Below, in pieces: positions 23,552 to 31,553 of a DNA stretch of 39,690 nucleotides. The translations under genes were made by a program, and so were the position numbers. Below the pieces are notes generated by a model. The model worked only from the letters and a program-made list of their open reading frames with translations, ran no database searches and had not been told where the DNA came from. Origin of the DNA: an uncultured Clostridia bacterium (GTDB taxonomy: Bacteria; Bacillota; Clostridia; UMGS1810); NCBI GenBank assembly GCA_934463165.1, contig CAKSJG010000026.1:1-39690 (forward strand), written 5' to 3'. Within the stretch, counting starts at the first letter, position 1; each line of letters starts with the position of its first letter.

Positions 23552-24640
23552 TTATTTCATCTGAAACGGTTCTTCCGCCGTCTCAATATTACCGCTCTCG
23601 CACGAACGTATGCCTGCATCAAATGCCGCCATTGCTTTCATATTGAATTCAAGCGTTATCATTTCAAAAAGCGGTTTTTTATCTGCAAAATGTTCAATTA
23701 CATTTTTTGCAATATTATCCTCTGTCGGCCCCGTTTCGTATACTTCATTCGGAAGAGGTGACGGATGATACGGAATAAGATCTTTATATACCTTAACTTT
23801 TGTGTCAAAGCGATCAGCAACAATTACACCTTCGGATCCGTAAATCACGGGACCTGTAGGTATTTCACCGTTATTCATCGTCGACCACGATCCTTCGATT
23901 AACCCTATAGAATCACCGTAATCTATAGTAAATGTCGAATAATCCTCAACATCTGAAAACGGAAGAAAAAAATTCTTTTTAAAACCGCTTACGCGTTTGG
24001 CGCTTTTTCCGATAAACCAGGTACAAAGAACACATCCGTAGCCTGCATAATCACAAATTGATCCTCCGCCAAGCTCTTTTTTGTACCACCATAGCCTTGA
24101 AAGCTGTCCGGATGTATATTCGTTCAACTTATAAGGTCCTCTCGTTGACGGACTTCTGTAATGTACCCGAAGAACATCTCCGACTATTCCGCTTTCTGCA
24201 AGCTCCTTTGCTTTTCTGAATGACGGAAACCATGCAATCGGCCAGTTTACAATAAGTTCAGCGCTGCTTCTGTGCGCTGCACGAAATATTCTTCTTGCTT
24301 CATCCATACTGAGTGCCATAGGTTTTTCAAGAATAACATTTACTCCGAGCGCAAGAATCTCCTCTGCCGCATCGGTATGATTTTTTACATCTGTAGTAAC
24401 TATTGCAATATCAATATTTTGTGCCAAAAGCTCTTTGTAATCATCCCATATTTTAAGATTCAGACGCTCGGGAACGTTTAATCTTCTCCGCGTTTCTTCC
24501 TCCGACTTTGTATATTTAGGGTAATCGGCAATACCGACAATTTCAAGCCTATCGGGATATTTTTGAAAATCTGCGGTTAAATTGCCTACATGAACATGAG
24601 CCATGCCTATAAATGCTGCTCTTAATTTTTTGAAATTCAT
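23552..24640 (-). CDS. Gfo/Idh/MocA-family oxidoreductase (type B paralogue)
   Basis: This 362-residue protein closely parallels the gene at 20996-22090 in layout: FIGMAHVHVG at the nucleotide site, EKP at 105-107, VNWPIAWF, LWWYKKELGGG, CDYAGYGC and GSEGVIV. As in that paralogue, Tyr201 stands four residues after D197 where His is usual. TAGGAGG lies 7 bases before the ATG. It follows the type C gene by 11 bp, so the two form one operon, which ends before the 324 bp gap holding hairpins. Substrate unknown. Confidence 0.86.
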   Translation of the reverse strand: MNFKKLRAAFIGMAHVHVGNLTADFQKYPDRLEIVGIADYPKYTKSEEETRRRLNVPERLNLKIWDDYKELLAQNIDIAIVTTDVKNHTDAAEEILALGVNVILEKPMALSMDEARRIFRAAHRSSAELIVNWPIAWFPSFRKAKELAESGIVGDVLRVHYRSPSTRGPYKLNEYTSGQLSRLWWYKKELGGGSICDYAGYGCVLCTWFIGKSAKRVSGFKKNFFLPFSDVEDYSTFTIDYGDSIGLIEGSWSTMNNGEIPTGPVIYGSEGVIVADRFDTKVKVYKDLIPYHPSPLPNEVYETGPTEDNIAKNVIEHFADKKPLFEMITLEFNMKAMAAFDAGIRSCESGNIETAEEPFQMK

Positions 24641-24651
24641 TGCCGTGCCTC

Positions 24652-25764
24652 CTAAAAACTTGTTTCAAGTTCTATTGTTTTTCCGCTTTCTGCCGCTTCG
24701 GGAATTTTACACATTATCTCTAAAATGTGCCTTGCGTGCTCCGCGGAAAGGAGCGGCTTTTTATTATTTTCTATTGCATCAATAAGATCCTTCAGACAAC
24801 AGCATTGACTGTTTAACTTTTGGGGCGGATTTTCCCATTCCATCGGATTTACCCAACCTCGTATTCCTTTTTCCGGGCAATCCATATATACATCGGGAAT
24901 CGGATTTTGCATATACGGCTTTGTAAACGAAATTGTTCCCTTATCTCCGAAAATCTCAAGCTGCGGAGCCTTAGATGCTTTTTGAGAAAAACCCGTATCA
25001 ACAAGTGCCATTTTATTGCCGCCGAAATCAAGGCTTATTATGTATTGATCGGGAATTTTGTCCGCCTTTATTACTTTGCCGTTATACGCGCCCGAACGAA
25101 CGATTCTCTCCGGCGTAGTCACCTTTGCCATACACATGATTTTTTTCACCGCTCCGAAAACTGATGTTACGATTTGAAGTCCGTGAACACCCATATCGAC
25201 AAGAGCACCCGCACCGGGCTCAAAAAAGAATGTCGGATCGGCATTACGATACTGAAAATATTCGGGTCCTCCGTGTGATAAATTACACTTAGCATAATAC
25301 GGAGTTCCTATCGCATTGTCTTTTATCATCTGTTTTGCAATATTCAAATCGTATCTCATGGGATGAATCGGAACGCAAACCATCTTAACATTATTTTTAT
25401 CTGCAAGCGCTATCTGTTCGTCAAGAAGCTCTACCGACGGTGCGGCAGGCTTTTGAGTAATAAGATGCTTGCCTGCTGATAACACCGCCATATTTATTTC
25501 ATGATGTGCCTGAATCGACGCAGCGTCTATCGCTATATCAAAATCACAATTTTCAATCAGTTCAAATACACTTTTATACCAATTTGAAATATTATAGTCT
25601 TCACACGCCTTCTGCGCCCTTTCGGGTATAATATCAACGGCGGCAACAATATCTGCATTTGCCTCGCTGCGAATGTTAGGGAGATATTCCCAGTTTGCAA
25701 ACGCACCGCATCCTATCACCGCCACTTTCCATAATTTTCTTTCTGACATTTTAAAATCACTCAC
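24652..25764 (-). CDS. Gfo/Idh/MocA-family oxidoreductase (type C)
   Basis: A 370-residue dehydrogenase with VAVIGCGAFA at the nucleotide site. The usual EKP is QKP (104-106), keeping the lysine. A classical D-MGV-H pair is present (LVDMGVHGLQ). It is more distant from the type A and B genes in sequence. Its upstream region faces the AraC gene at 25885, so the two are divergent and probably co-regulated. Two GTG codons (25773, 25764) and an ATG (25749) are possible; GAGGTGAG overlaps the first and suits the second, which was chosen with moderate confidence. Confidence 0.84.
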   Translation of the reverse strand: MSDFKMSERKLWKVAVIGCGAFANWEYLPNIRSEANADIVAAVDIIPERAQKACEDYNISNWYKSVFELIENCDFDIAIDAASIQAHHEINMAVLSAGKHLITQKPAAPSVELLDEQIALADKNNVKMVCVPIHPMRYDLNIAKQMIKDNAIGTPYYAKCNLSHGGPEYFQYRNADPTFFFEPGAGALVDMGVHGLQIVTSVFGAVKKIMCMAKVTTPERIVRSGAYNGKVIKADKIPDQYIISLDFGGNKMALVDTGFSQKASKAPQLEIFGDKGTISFTKPYMQNPIPDVYMDCPEKGIRGWVNPMEWENPPQKLNSQCCCLKDLIDAIENNKKPLLSAEHARHILEIMCKIPEAAESGKTIELETSF

Positions 25765-25800
25765 TGTACTCACCTCATAGCATAATTTTTTGCTTTTGTA

Positions 25801-25828
25801 TTTACATTTTATATTTTTATGCTATAAT
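25801..25828 (+). promoter_or_regulatory. Promoter of the first AraC-type regulator
   Basis: TTTACA (25801-25806) and TATAAT (25823-25828) are 16 bases apart, and the -10 is extended (TGC before it). TATAAT is repeated inverted as ATTATA at 25838-25843, giving an imperfect dyad, GC-TATAAT...ATTATAT-GC, over the transcription start. That dyad could serve the regulator or the divergent type C gene. Confidence 0.65.
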
Positions 25829-25884
25829 AGTAAATAGATTATATGCTCAAAAATTTACACTATATTAACACGGAGGGGAATATT

Positions 25885-26823
25885 ATGTTTTACGCATTTG
25901 ATTTAAACATGCTTCCGAAGATCGAAAAATTCTATACTGTTATAAGAAATACCGTTTGGGGTATAACCGATTCCGATCATATTCTTATAACAGTTACTGA
26001 CGGCATGTGCCGTATATTTTGTGACGGCGAAGAATATACAGTAAATGCCGGTGAAGTTTTTTATGTTCCAAAAGGTCATTATTATGAACGACGCCCCGTA
26101 AATGATTCTCTTTGTGAAATGTACTATATTCACTTTTCATTATACGGAGAGATCATGCAGTACGAACGTTTTTCTCTTACAGACGAGCTTATAAAAATAC
26201 GCAGTAAAATAGACATTGAACTCCAGGACGGAAATATAAATCCGTCATTCCCCGCAAGAATATATATTCAAAGTAAAACAACATTTTCCGATTTTGAAGA
26301 AATAAAAAAATTTCTTCAAGGTATAAATCTGTTTTCTCCCACACGTCAGCTGATGTGTGCTCTGCGGTCATCAATAAATTTAAGCTCAATACTTGCAATT
26401 ATATCACAGCTGACGATTGATACAGTCCTTACCGACACAAGCATTCATGCCGATATTACCATACCGCCAAATTTAAAGCGTGCCATAGGATATATCGCAC
26501 GCCACTGCTCCGAGCAAATAACACTGAATGATTTATCAAAACACTGCGGAGTATCAAAACAGCAGCTGATACGGTATTTCAAAAGCTCTTTTAATACGAC
26601 ACCGATAGAATATATTAACAACTACAAGCTTGCGCGTGCAAAAGAACTTTTGTTTAACTCGCCCAATCTGCTGATATCGGAAGTAGCCTCCGAGCTTGGA
26701 TTTGGCAGTCAATATTATTTTACAAAGCTTTTTACAAAAAAACTCGGAGAAACACCCTCGGCATACCGTTACAGAGTAATAAACTACGACAAATTAAAAG
26801 CCGCTAAATCTCAGCAACATTAA
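25885..26823 (+). CDS. AraC-family transcriptional regulator with cupin-like sensor
   Basis: The 312-residue regulator has an N-terminal cupin-like ligand-binding region (about 20-100, with GEVFYVPKGHYYERR). The C-terminal AraC/XylS double helix-turn-helix starts at LKRAIGYIARHCSEQITLNDL and ends FTKKLGETPSAYR. Such proteins activate sugar catabolic genes on binding the substrate. The start is at 25885 after GGAGGGG; the frame is open 14 codons upstream without a site. It diverges from the type C gene, and its last 20 bases overlap the end of the type A gene at 26804. It probably controls the flanking oxidoreductase operons. Confidence 0.92.
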   Translation: MFYAFDLNMLPKIEKFYTVIRNTVWGITDSDHILITVTDGMCRIFCDGEEYTVNAGEVFYVPKGHYYERRPVNDSLCEMYYIHFSLYGEIMQYERFSLTDELIKIRSKIDIELQDGNINPSFPARIYIQSKTTFSDFEEIKKFLQGINLFSPTRQLMCALRSSINLSSILAIISQLTIDTVLTDTSIHADITIPPNLKRAIGYIARHCSEQITLNDLSKHCGVSKQQLIRYFKSSFNTTPIEYINNYKLARAKELLFNSPNLLISEVASELGFGSQYYFTKLFTKKLGETPSAYRYRVINYDKLKAAKSQQH

Positions 26824-27880
26824 CTGCAAAGCCTTTTTCAGCCGATTTATAGAACATTTCAATTATTCTCGCCACATTTATTGTCTCCTCCGGCTTTACT
26901 ATCGGCTCCGCCTCGCCCTTCAATACCTTGCGCAGGTTGTCGGCAATATACATATGCCCGAAAAACGGTGTATCATACGGGCACTTTTGTGTCTTGAGAA
27001 ATTCTTCTCTGTCATTGCCGGAATATATTTTTCCCGACGGAAGATCAAGTCCCGCCTTTTTACTCACAAGACGTATACCGGAGCTTTCGGGCATGTTTGC
27101 CGCCCATGCAACTTTAAAGCTTACACGCGCACCGCTTTTGAAGGCAAGTGTTCCGCATGAAAAATCTTCAACATCCATTTCATCAGGTTTAAATATTCTT
27201 TTGTTGTGAACTTCACCGGTCAAAGCGCCGCTTGATTCCAAAGATCCAAGCTCGTCCTTATGATTCTGCATGACAGAACCGTCAACATATTCTATTTCCG
27301 GATTGCCCATAAGCCACAGAAGGGCATCCAGCATATGCACACCTATATCAACAAATGCACCTCCGCAACTGATTTTTTTTATATGGAATGTCCCCCATGT
27401 AGGTATTCCCCGACGGCGAACACGTGAAAGCTCACCGTAATATATATCGTCCATACCTCCGGATTCTATAAATTTTTTTGCCGCAAGACGATCGGGTGTA
27501 AAACGCATGCTTTGGCATGCCATAAGAAGCCTGCCGTTTCTCTTTGCGGCAGAAAACATTTCGTTTGCATCGGCAAGAGTAAAAGCAAGCGGTTTTTCAC
27601 ACAAAACATTTGCTCCGTAATTAAGAGCCATGAGCGTGTATTCCTTATGAAAGGCATTCGGCACACATACCGACACAAGATCGGGTTTTTCTTTTTCAAT
27701 CATTTCCGAAGCATCTGTATAGCAGCTCGGTATGCCGTGTCGCCGCGCTGTTTCTCTTGCGACTGTTTCATTTATATCCGATACTGCCGATATGAAAAAA
27801 TCATCACTGAAATTACGGTACGCAGGTATATGCGCTGAATTTGTTATCATACCGCAGCTGATTATGCACACTTTAATCAA
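26804..27880 (-). CDS. Gfo/Idh/MocA-family oxidoreductase (type A paralogue)
   Basis: A 358-residue dehydrogenase, paralogous to 22106-23227: both share RRxGIPTWGxFHxKxxxxGG and D-xxx-H-xxxD-xLLWxxG. EKP is at 95-97 and D178/H182 form the catalytic pair. The nucleotide loop reads ISCGMIT, where the first Gly of GxGxxA is Ser. It starts with TTG, supported by AAAGGAGG 10 bases upstream, and overlaps the previous gene's stop as TTGA. Its end overlaps the convergent AraC gene by 20 bp. It is last in the three-gene run from 29956. Confidence 0.87.
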   Translation of the reverse strand: MIKVCIISCGMITNSAHIPAYRNFSDDFFISAVSDINETVARETARRHGIPSCYTDASEMIEKEKPDLVSVCVPNAFHKEYTLMALNYGANVLCEKPLAFTLADANEMFSAAKRNGRLLMACQSMRFTPDRLAAKKFIESGGMDDIYYGELSRVRRRGIPTWGTFHIKKISCGGAFVDIGVHMLDALLWLMGNPEIEYVDGSVMQNHKDELGSLESSGALTGEVHNKRIFKPDEMDVEDFSCGTLAFKSGARVSFKVAWAANMPESSGIRLVSKKAGLDLPSGKIYSGNDREEFLKTQKCPYDTPFFGHMYIADNLRKVLKGEAEPIVKPEETINVARIIEMFYKSAEKGFAVNVAEI

Positions 27881-28662
27881 ATCAGATTCGCCTCCTTTAA
27901 AAAACCGAATGTTTCCGCATCGCTTTTTGTTGCTCTGTATTCAAGACCAATATAACCGTTATACGACAGGTTTGATATACACCCGAGAATTTTTACATAA
28001 TCAACACTGCCTGTTCCCGGTTCATGTCTTCCCGGAGAATCCGCAACATGAAAATGACCTATCAGATCAATGTTTTTTATTATATCTTCGATCGAAAAAT
28101 CTCCCATCATGTTTTGATGATAAATATCATAAAGCATTTTAATTTTGGGGCTGTTTACTTTTTTCAAAAGATCAAAAACCGGCTTTGCATACGGCATGGA
28201 ATAGCCCTGCCTGTCAATATTGTTAAGCGGCTCTATGATAAGTGTTACATCTTCTTTTTCACATATCGACTTCACGGCATTAAGACAACATATTACATTT
28301 TCTTCGCTGTACGGCGCGTTCTCACCTATCAGCACTATCATTGCGGATGCATTTAATTTTTTATAAACAGGTATACTTTCATTCAGCGCAGAAACAAACT
28401 CATCTGCTCTGCCTGCATTCAGTATTCCTCTTGACAAATCATATGATAATTTTTTATCATTGCTGTCAATGTTTAAAACAGAAAGCTTCATTTCATTTGC
28501 GTCAAGAATACTTTTAACTCTGTCAATATCCTTATTTGTCCACTTCCAAAACTCAACGGTATCTATTCCGCACTTTTTTACTTCAGTTATTCGCTCATAA
28601 AAATCAAAACCCGAAAACATCATATCTATGCAAATGCTGATCTTATTTTTCTTTGTATTCAT
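27877..28662 (-). CDS. Sugar-phosphate isomerase/epimerase-like TIM barrel (hydroxypyruvate isomerase-like)
   Basis: This 261-residue xylose-isomerase-like TIM barrel resembles hydroxypyruvate isomerases and ketose 3-epimerases. Likely metal ligands are E144 (IIEPLN), D179 (LYDIYHQNMMGDF), H205 (GHFHVADSPGRHEPGTG) and E241 (GLEY). Such enzymes interconvert keto sugars, and in 3-keto-glycoside pathways related proteins act as isomerases or lyases. The start at 28662 follows AGAGGA at good spacing and overlaps the preceding gene by 20 bp. The next gene starts in its stop codon. The exact reaction is not readable. Confidence 0.85.
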   Translation of the reverse strand: MNTKKNKISICIDMMFSGFDFYERITEVKKCGIDTVEFWKWTNKDIDRVKSILDANEMKLSVLNIDSNDKKLSYDLSRGILNAGRADEFVSALNESIPVYKKLNASAMIVLIGENAPYSEENVICCLNAVKSICEKEDVTLIIEPLNNIDRQGYSMPYAKPVFDLLKKVNSPKIKMLYDIYHQNMMGDFSIEDIIKNIDLIGHFHVADSPGRHEPGTGSVDYVKILGCISNLSYNGYIGLEYRATKSDAETFGFLKEANLI

Positions 28663-29956
28663 CCAGTGTTCCTCTTTCAGCTTCATACATCTTACTTGTA
28701 TCCTCGTAATTATCCTTTAATTCATACGTGATTCTTTCCCAATTATCGGGTGCTGCTCCGAAATCGGGGATATCAAGAAGCACACCGCCGCTGAGCGCCG
28801 ATTCATGGGCAATAAGTCCCGGTATCATGTAACGCGCCGCATCCCATGCGTTATTCGGGGGCAGCTTGCCGCTTACTGCCGCTCTCACAAAATCATCCAC
28901 AAGAAACGGATGAGAATTATAATGCGAAAACTTGGGAGTATTGCGAAAGCTCTTCGGGAGTCTGCTTCTGTCCTGAATCGGAGCAAAGCCCTCAATATAT
29001 TTGACGGATATCGGATCACGGTGCTTATCCATTGTCCCGTTTTTTAAATCCTCATTATATTCAATAGTGTTAACAAGATTACCGACATCTTCAATATACG
29101 GCTCTTTTCCGCTTGCAACACCGATCTGATATGTATGGTTTGTAACCGAGCATTCATATGCAGCTTTTTCACCGTACATACACGTGATATATGATGACGG
29201 TTTATTGATGCCTACACGTCTGAACTCGTTTATTCTTGCTACTCCTCCGCCCGACATTTGAAATATCGCCGTCTCATTGGAAAAAGGATTTTGCCAGTTA
29301 TTCTTATCCTCACCGTAAATATTATCTTCATGATTATCACGGTAACCCATGCACGATACTTTTAGTGCATGCTCGTTTATTGCCGAAAAAAGCATTGAAA
29401 TTGAATGCGTCGGATAAAACATCGGCGGGATACCTGCAACCCTGCGCCAGTTCGGTCCGCCTGTATGCTGAAAATTGTGATACATCTCACAAATGTCATG
29501 ATAATATTGCGATTCGCCATACACAAAATTGCCCATTTCTCCGGTTTTGTATTTCTCGCGGCAATATATTGCACAGGGATAGTAATAGCATGTCTCCGCC
29601 ATCATGTATATTTTACCGGTTTCTTTTGACAGCTTTAATATCTCTTCTATCTCTTCAACCGAGCAGCCGATCGGCACGGCGCTTATAACATTTTTACCCG
29701 CCTTGAGGGCCTTTGCAATCATTGGTCCGTGCAAATGACGCTGCGTAAATATTCCTATGCAGTCAATGTCGGGTGCATTTTCAAGTATATCTTCAAAAGA
29801 TGCGAAACCGCGCTTAAGGTGATGTTTTCCCATTGATGCCTTAACACGTTCTTCATACAGGTCGGCTACCGCCACTTCTTCCACATCGGGATGAATGTTA
29901 AACAGCCTTACAAAATCGTCGGAAAAATCTCCGAGACCAACTATACCGATTTTCAT
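28643..29956 (-). CDS. Gfo/Idh/MocA-family protein without the EKP lysine (GH109-like)
   Basis: The 437-residue protein is larger than its neighbours (about 360). The Rossmann fold begins IGIVGLGDFS. Where dehydrogenases have EKP, this protein reads SAVP (92-95), close to the EVP of GH109-like NAD-dependent glycosidases, in which NAD is recycled within one reaction. Later segments GGPNWRRVAGIPPMFYPTHS and FLVDDFVRAAVSG also recall that group. It may therefore cleave or modify a glycoside rather than act as a net dehydrogenase; this is inference. It is first in its operon and divergent from the second AraC gene. AAGGAG precedes the ATG. Confidence 0.8.
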   Translation of the reverse strand: MKIGIVGLGDFSDDFVRLFNIHPDVEEVAVADLYEERVKASMGKHHLKRGFASFEDILENAPDIDCIGIFTQRHLHGPMIAKALKAGKNVISAVPIGCSVEEIEEILKLSKETGKIYMMAETCYYYPCAIYCREKYKTGEMGNFVYGESQYYHDICEMYHNFQHTGGPNWRRVAGIPPMFYPTHSISMLFSAINEHALKVSCMGYRDNHEDNIYGEDKNNWQNPFSNETAIFQMSGGGVARINEFRRVGINKPSSYITCMYGEKAAYECSVTNHTYQIGVASGKEPYIEDVGNLVNTIEYNEDLKNGTMDKHRDPISVKYIEGFAPIQDRSRLPKSFRNTPKFSHYNSHPFLVDDFVRAAVSGKLPPNNAWDAARYMIPGLIAHESALSGGVLLDIPDFGAAPDNWERITYELKDNYEDTSKMYEAERGTLDEYKEK

Positions 29957-29973
29957 TTAAAACAGCTCCTTGC

Positions 29974-30052
29974 TATTGTATAATTTCAATACTATTATAC
30001 AGCATATATACTGATATTTCTATTGACAAAATCAGCTTTTTATTGTACAATA
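29974..30052. promoter_or_regulatory. Divergent promoter region with repeated TATTGTA(C/T)AAT motif
   Basis: TATTGTACAATA (30041-30052) is a perfect 12 bp palindrome overlapping the -10 of the second AraC gene's promoter. A near copy, TATTGTATAATT, lies at 29974-29985 just before the divergent oxidoreductase gene. A minus-strand TATAAT (29999-29994) could be that gene's -10. The two sites could bind one regulator controlling both directions. Confidence 0.4.
30023..30051 (+). promoter_or_regulatory. Promoter of the second AraC-type regulator
   Basis: TTGACA (30023-30028) and TACAAT (30046-30051) are 17 bases apart, 33 bases before the start codon. The -35 is perfect and the -10 has one mismatch. 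Confidence 0.8.
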
Positions 30053-30084
30053 TGAGCACATAAATATTTTAGGGTGATTACGAT

Positions 30085-30891
30085 ATGGATAACAATTTTT
30101 TTATTAATTTGTCCGAAAAGCTTGACATTTCGGGAAGTACGTTCGGAGTGTTTTCAAACAATGTCAAAACACCGGATTATCATATCTGCACAAAAGGTGA
30201 AAAGCCATTTGCAAGGCTTTTTTATGTTGTTCGCGGAACCATCATTTTTAACAGAAAAAAAACTGATTCTATTTGCGCACATGCCGGATCTGTTGTTTAT
30301 CTGCCTAATGATATTACATATATATCCGAATGGCCGGGGGATGAAACGGGGGAGTTTATCTCAATAAATTTCAAGATAAGCGAAACTCTTTTAAGTCTGC
30401 CTGACAAAATCTGCATTGCTGCAGATGATAAAAATGAATATTACCTGAAAATGTTTAAAGATGCATATCATACATGGATTCACGGCAGTATAGGATATAA
30501 ATTTGAAGTTCTGTCACAAATATTTAAAATTTTTTACAGTCTGAAAAATGACAGCATGCGCCGTCAAACCAAACAGCAGCATCAAGCAATATATAAGGGT
30601 GTAATTTATCTGGAAAATAATTATCTTGAAGACATTACCGCAAGTGAACTTGCCGTAATGTGCAATACAAGTGAAAGTAATTTCAGAAGACTTTTTAAAA
30701 AATACAAAAGCATGTCACCGGTTACATACCGTAATTATCTGAGAATAAAAAAAGCATGCGATCTTCTTCGCGGGGGTGAATACAGTATTGCGGAGGCAGC
30801 TGCCGCGGTTAACATTCCCGATCTTTGTTATTTTTATAAATTATTTAAAAAATTTATGAAAACAGCGCCCAAATCGTTTGTGTCGGAATAA
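30085..30891 (+). CDS. AraC-family transcriptional regulator
   Basis: A 268-residue regulator with an N-terminal cupin-like sensor (about 20-110; AGSVVYLPNDITYI) and a C-terminal AraC double helix-turn-helix (about 165-265; ITASELAVMCNTSESNFRRLF, then YFYKLFKKFMKTAPKSF). It is shorter than the first AraC protein and not a close copy. AGGGTGA precedes the ATG. It diverges from the GH109-like gene and shares a short intergenic region with repeated palindromes, so it probably controls that three-gene operon and itself. Confidence 0.9.
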   Translation: MDNNFFINLSEKLDISGSTFGVFSNNVKTPDYHICTKGEKPFARLFYVVRGTIIFNRKKTDSICAHAGSVVYLPNDITYISEWPGDETGEFISINFKISETLLSLPDKICIAADDKNEYYLKMFKDAYHTWIHGSIGYKFEVLSQIFKIFYSLKNDSMRRQTKQQHQAIYKGVIYLENNYLEDITASELAVMCNTSESNFRRLFKKYKSMSPVTYRNYLRIKKACDLLRGGEYSIAEAAAAVNIPDLCYFYKLFKKFMKTAPKSFVSE

Positions 30892-30961
30892 AAAACGGAC
30901 AGCACTCGGAACACTGCTCAACCTCTCGGTTACACATTATTCCGCCTGCTGCCCGTTTTTA
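30891..30961. terminator. Convergent terminator
   Basis: AAAAACGG-A-CAGC (30891-30903) pairs with GCTG-C-CCGTTTTT (30948-30960), around an inner region that can also fold. The A and T tracts at either end let it work in both directions, for the AraC gene and for the convergent trx/FTR genes. Confidence 0.7.
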
Positions 30962-30980
30962 TTTCATCATTAATGTAAAA

Positions 30981-31178
30981 TTATTTTTCTTTATAATACA
31001 GTCTGCAATGACAGTACCCTTCAAAATCGGGATCCGACACCTGTTCGCGAAATTCCCTGCACATGCAGATATTATCCTCCGTCCTCGGCAATTTACACGG
31101 ACAGTATCCCTCGCGCTTCTTCAGACCTTCACGTATCATTTTTACAATATTTTCATCATCATTGAGCCTAAGCTTCAT
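30981..31178 (-). CDS. Ferredoxin:thioredoxin reductase catalytic-chain-like protein
   Basis: Only 65 residues, with three Cys pairs: C26-P-C28, C38-M-C40 and C56-H-C58. The plant/cyanobacterial catalytic chain has CPC-x16-CPC-x8-CHC. Here the spacing is x9 and x15, but the distance between the outer motifs (27 residues) is the same. Such proteins hold a [4Fe-4S] cluster next to a disulfide and reduce thioredoxin with electrons from ferredoxin. It overlaps the thioredoxin gene as ATGA, so it is the likely reductase for that thioredoxin. No variable chain is present. Confidence 0.82.
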   Translation of the reverse strand: MKLRLNDDENIVKMIREGLKKREGYCPCKLPRTEDNICMCREFREQVSDPDFEGYCHCRLYYKEK

Positions 31179-31483
31179 ATATTTTCTCCTATCAGATTTT
31201 CAAGTTCTTCTTCATCCGCAAGACCTACAGATGTTTCAATCAATTCACCGTTTTTGAAAAACAAAAGAGCCGGTATGCTTGAAATATTATATTGTATGGA
31301 AAGAACGGGTTCTTCATCAACGTTTACCTTAAAAATCTCTGCCTGCGGATATTTTTCGGAAACCTTCTCAAGTATCGGTGAAAGCATTTTGCAAGGCATA
31401 CACCAAGGTGCCCAAAAATCAACGATTTTAAGACCGTCGGACGAAAGTACCTTTTCTTCAAAGTTTTGAGATGTGATATCCAT
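31175..31483 (-). CDS. trxA: Thioredoxin
   Basis: A 102-residue thioredoxin with active site W-C-M-P-C and the conserved cis-Pro segment SSIPALLFFKNG. The usual WCGPC glycine is replaced by Met, which may tune redox potential or partner choice. An ATG at 31492 overlaps AAAGGATG; the second ATG at 31483 sits at proper spacing and was chosen. It is directly coupled to the FTR-like gene, suggesting ferredoxin rather than NADPH as its electron source. It might in turn reduce NrdD or other anaerobic enzymes; this is inference. Confidence 0.93.
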   Translation of the reverse strand: MDITSQNFEEKVLSSDGLKIVDFWAPWCMPCKMLSPILEKVSEKYPQAEIFKVNVDEEPVLSIQYNISSIPALLFFKNGELIETSVGLADEEELENLIGENI

Positions 31484-31553
31484 TTTTCTCATCCTTTCTT
31501 TATTTATGATTTGTCAATAAAAAAATTATATGTATGATAAAAATTTATAAATA

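Noticed and set aside
26804..26823. Frameshift or misassembly where AraC and oxidoreductase genes overlap
   Set aside because: Both proteins end naturally with family-like C-termini; a 20 bp convergent overlap is sufficient explanation.
18032..30891. Bacterial microcompartment type GRE locus
   Set aside because: No shell proteins, aldehyde or alcohol dehydrogenase, phosphotransacylase or signature-enzyme targeting tail were found.
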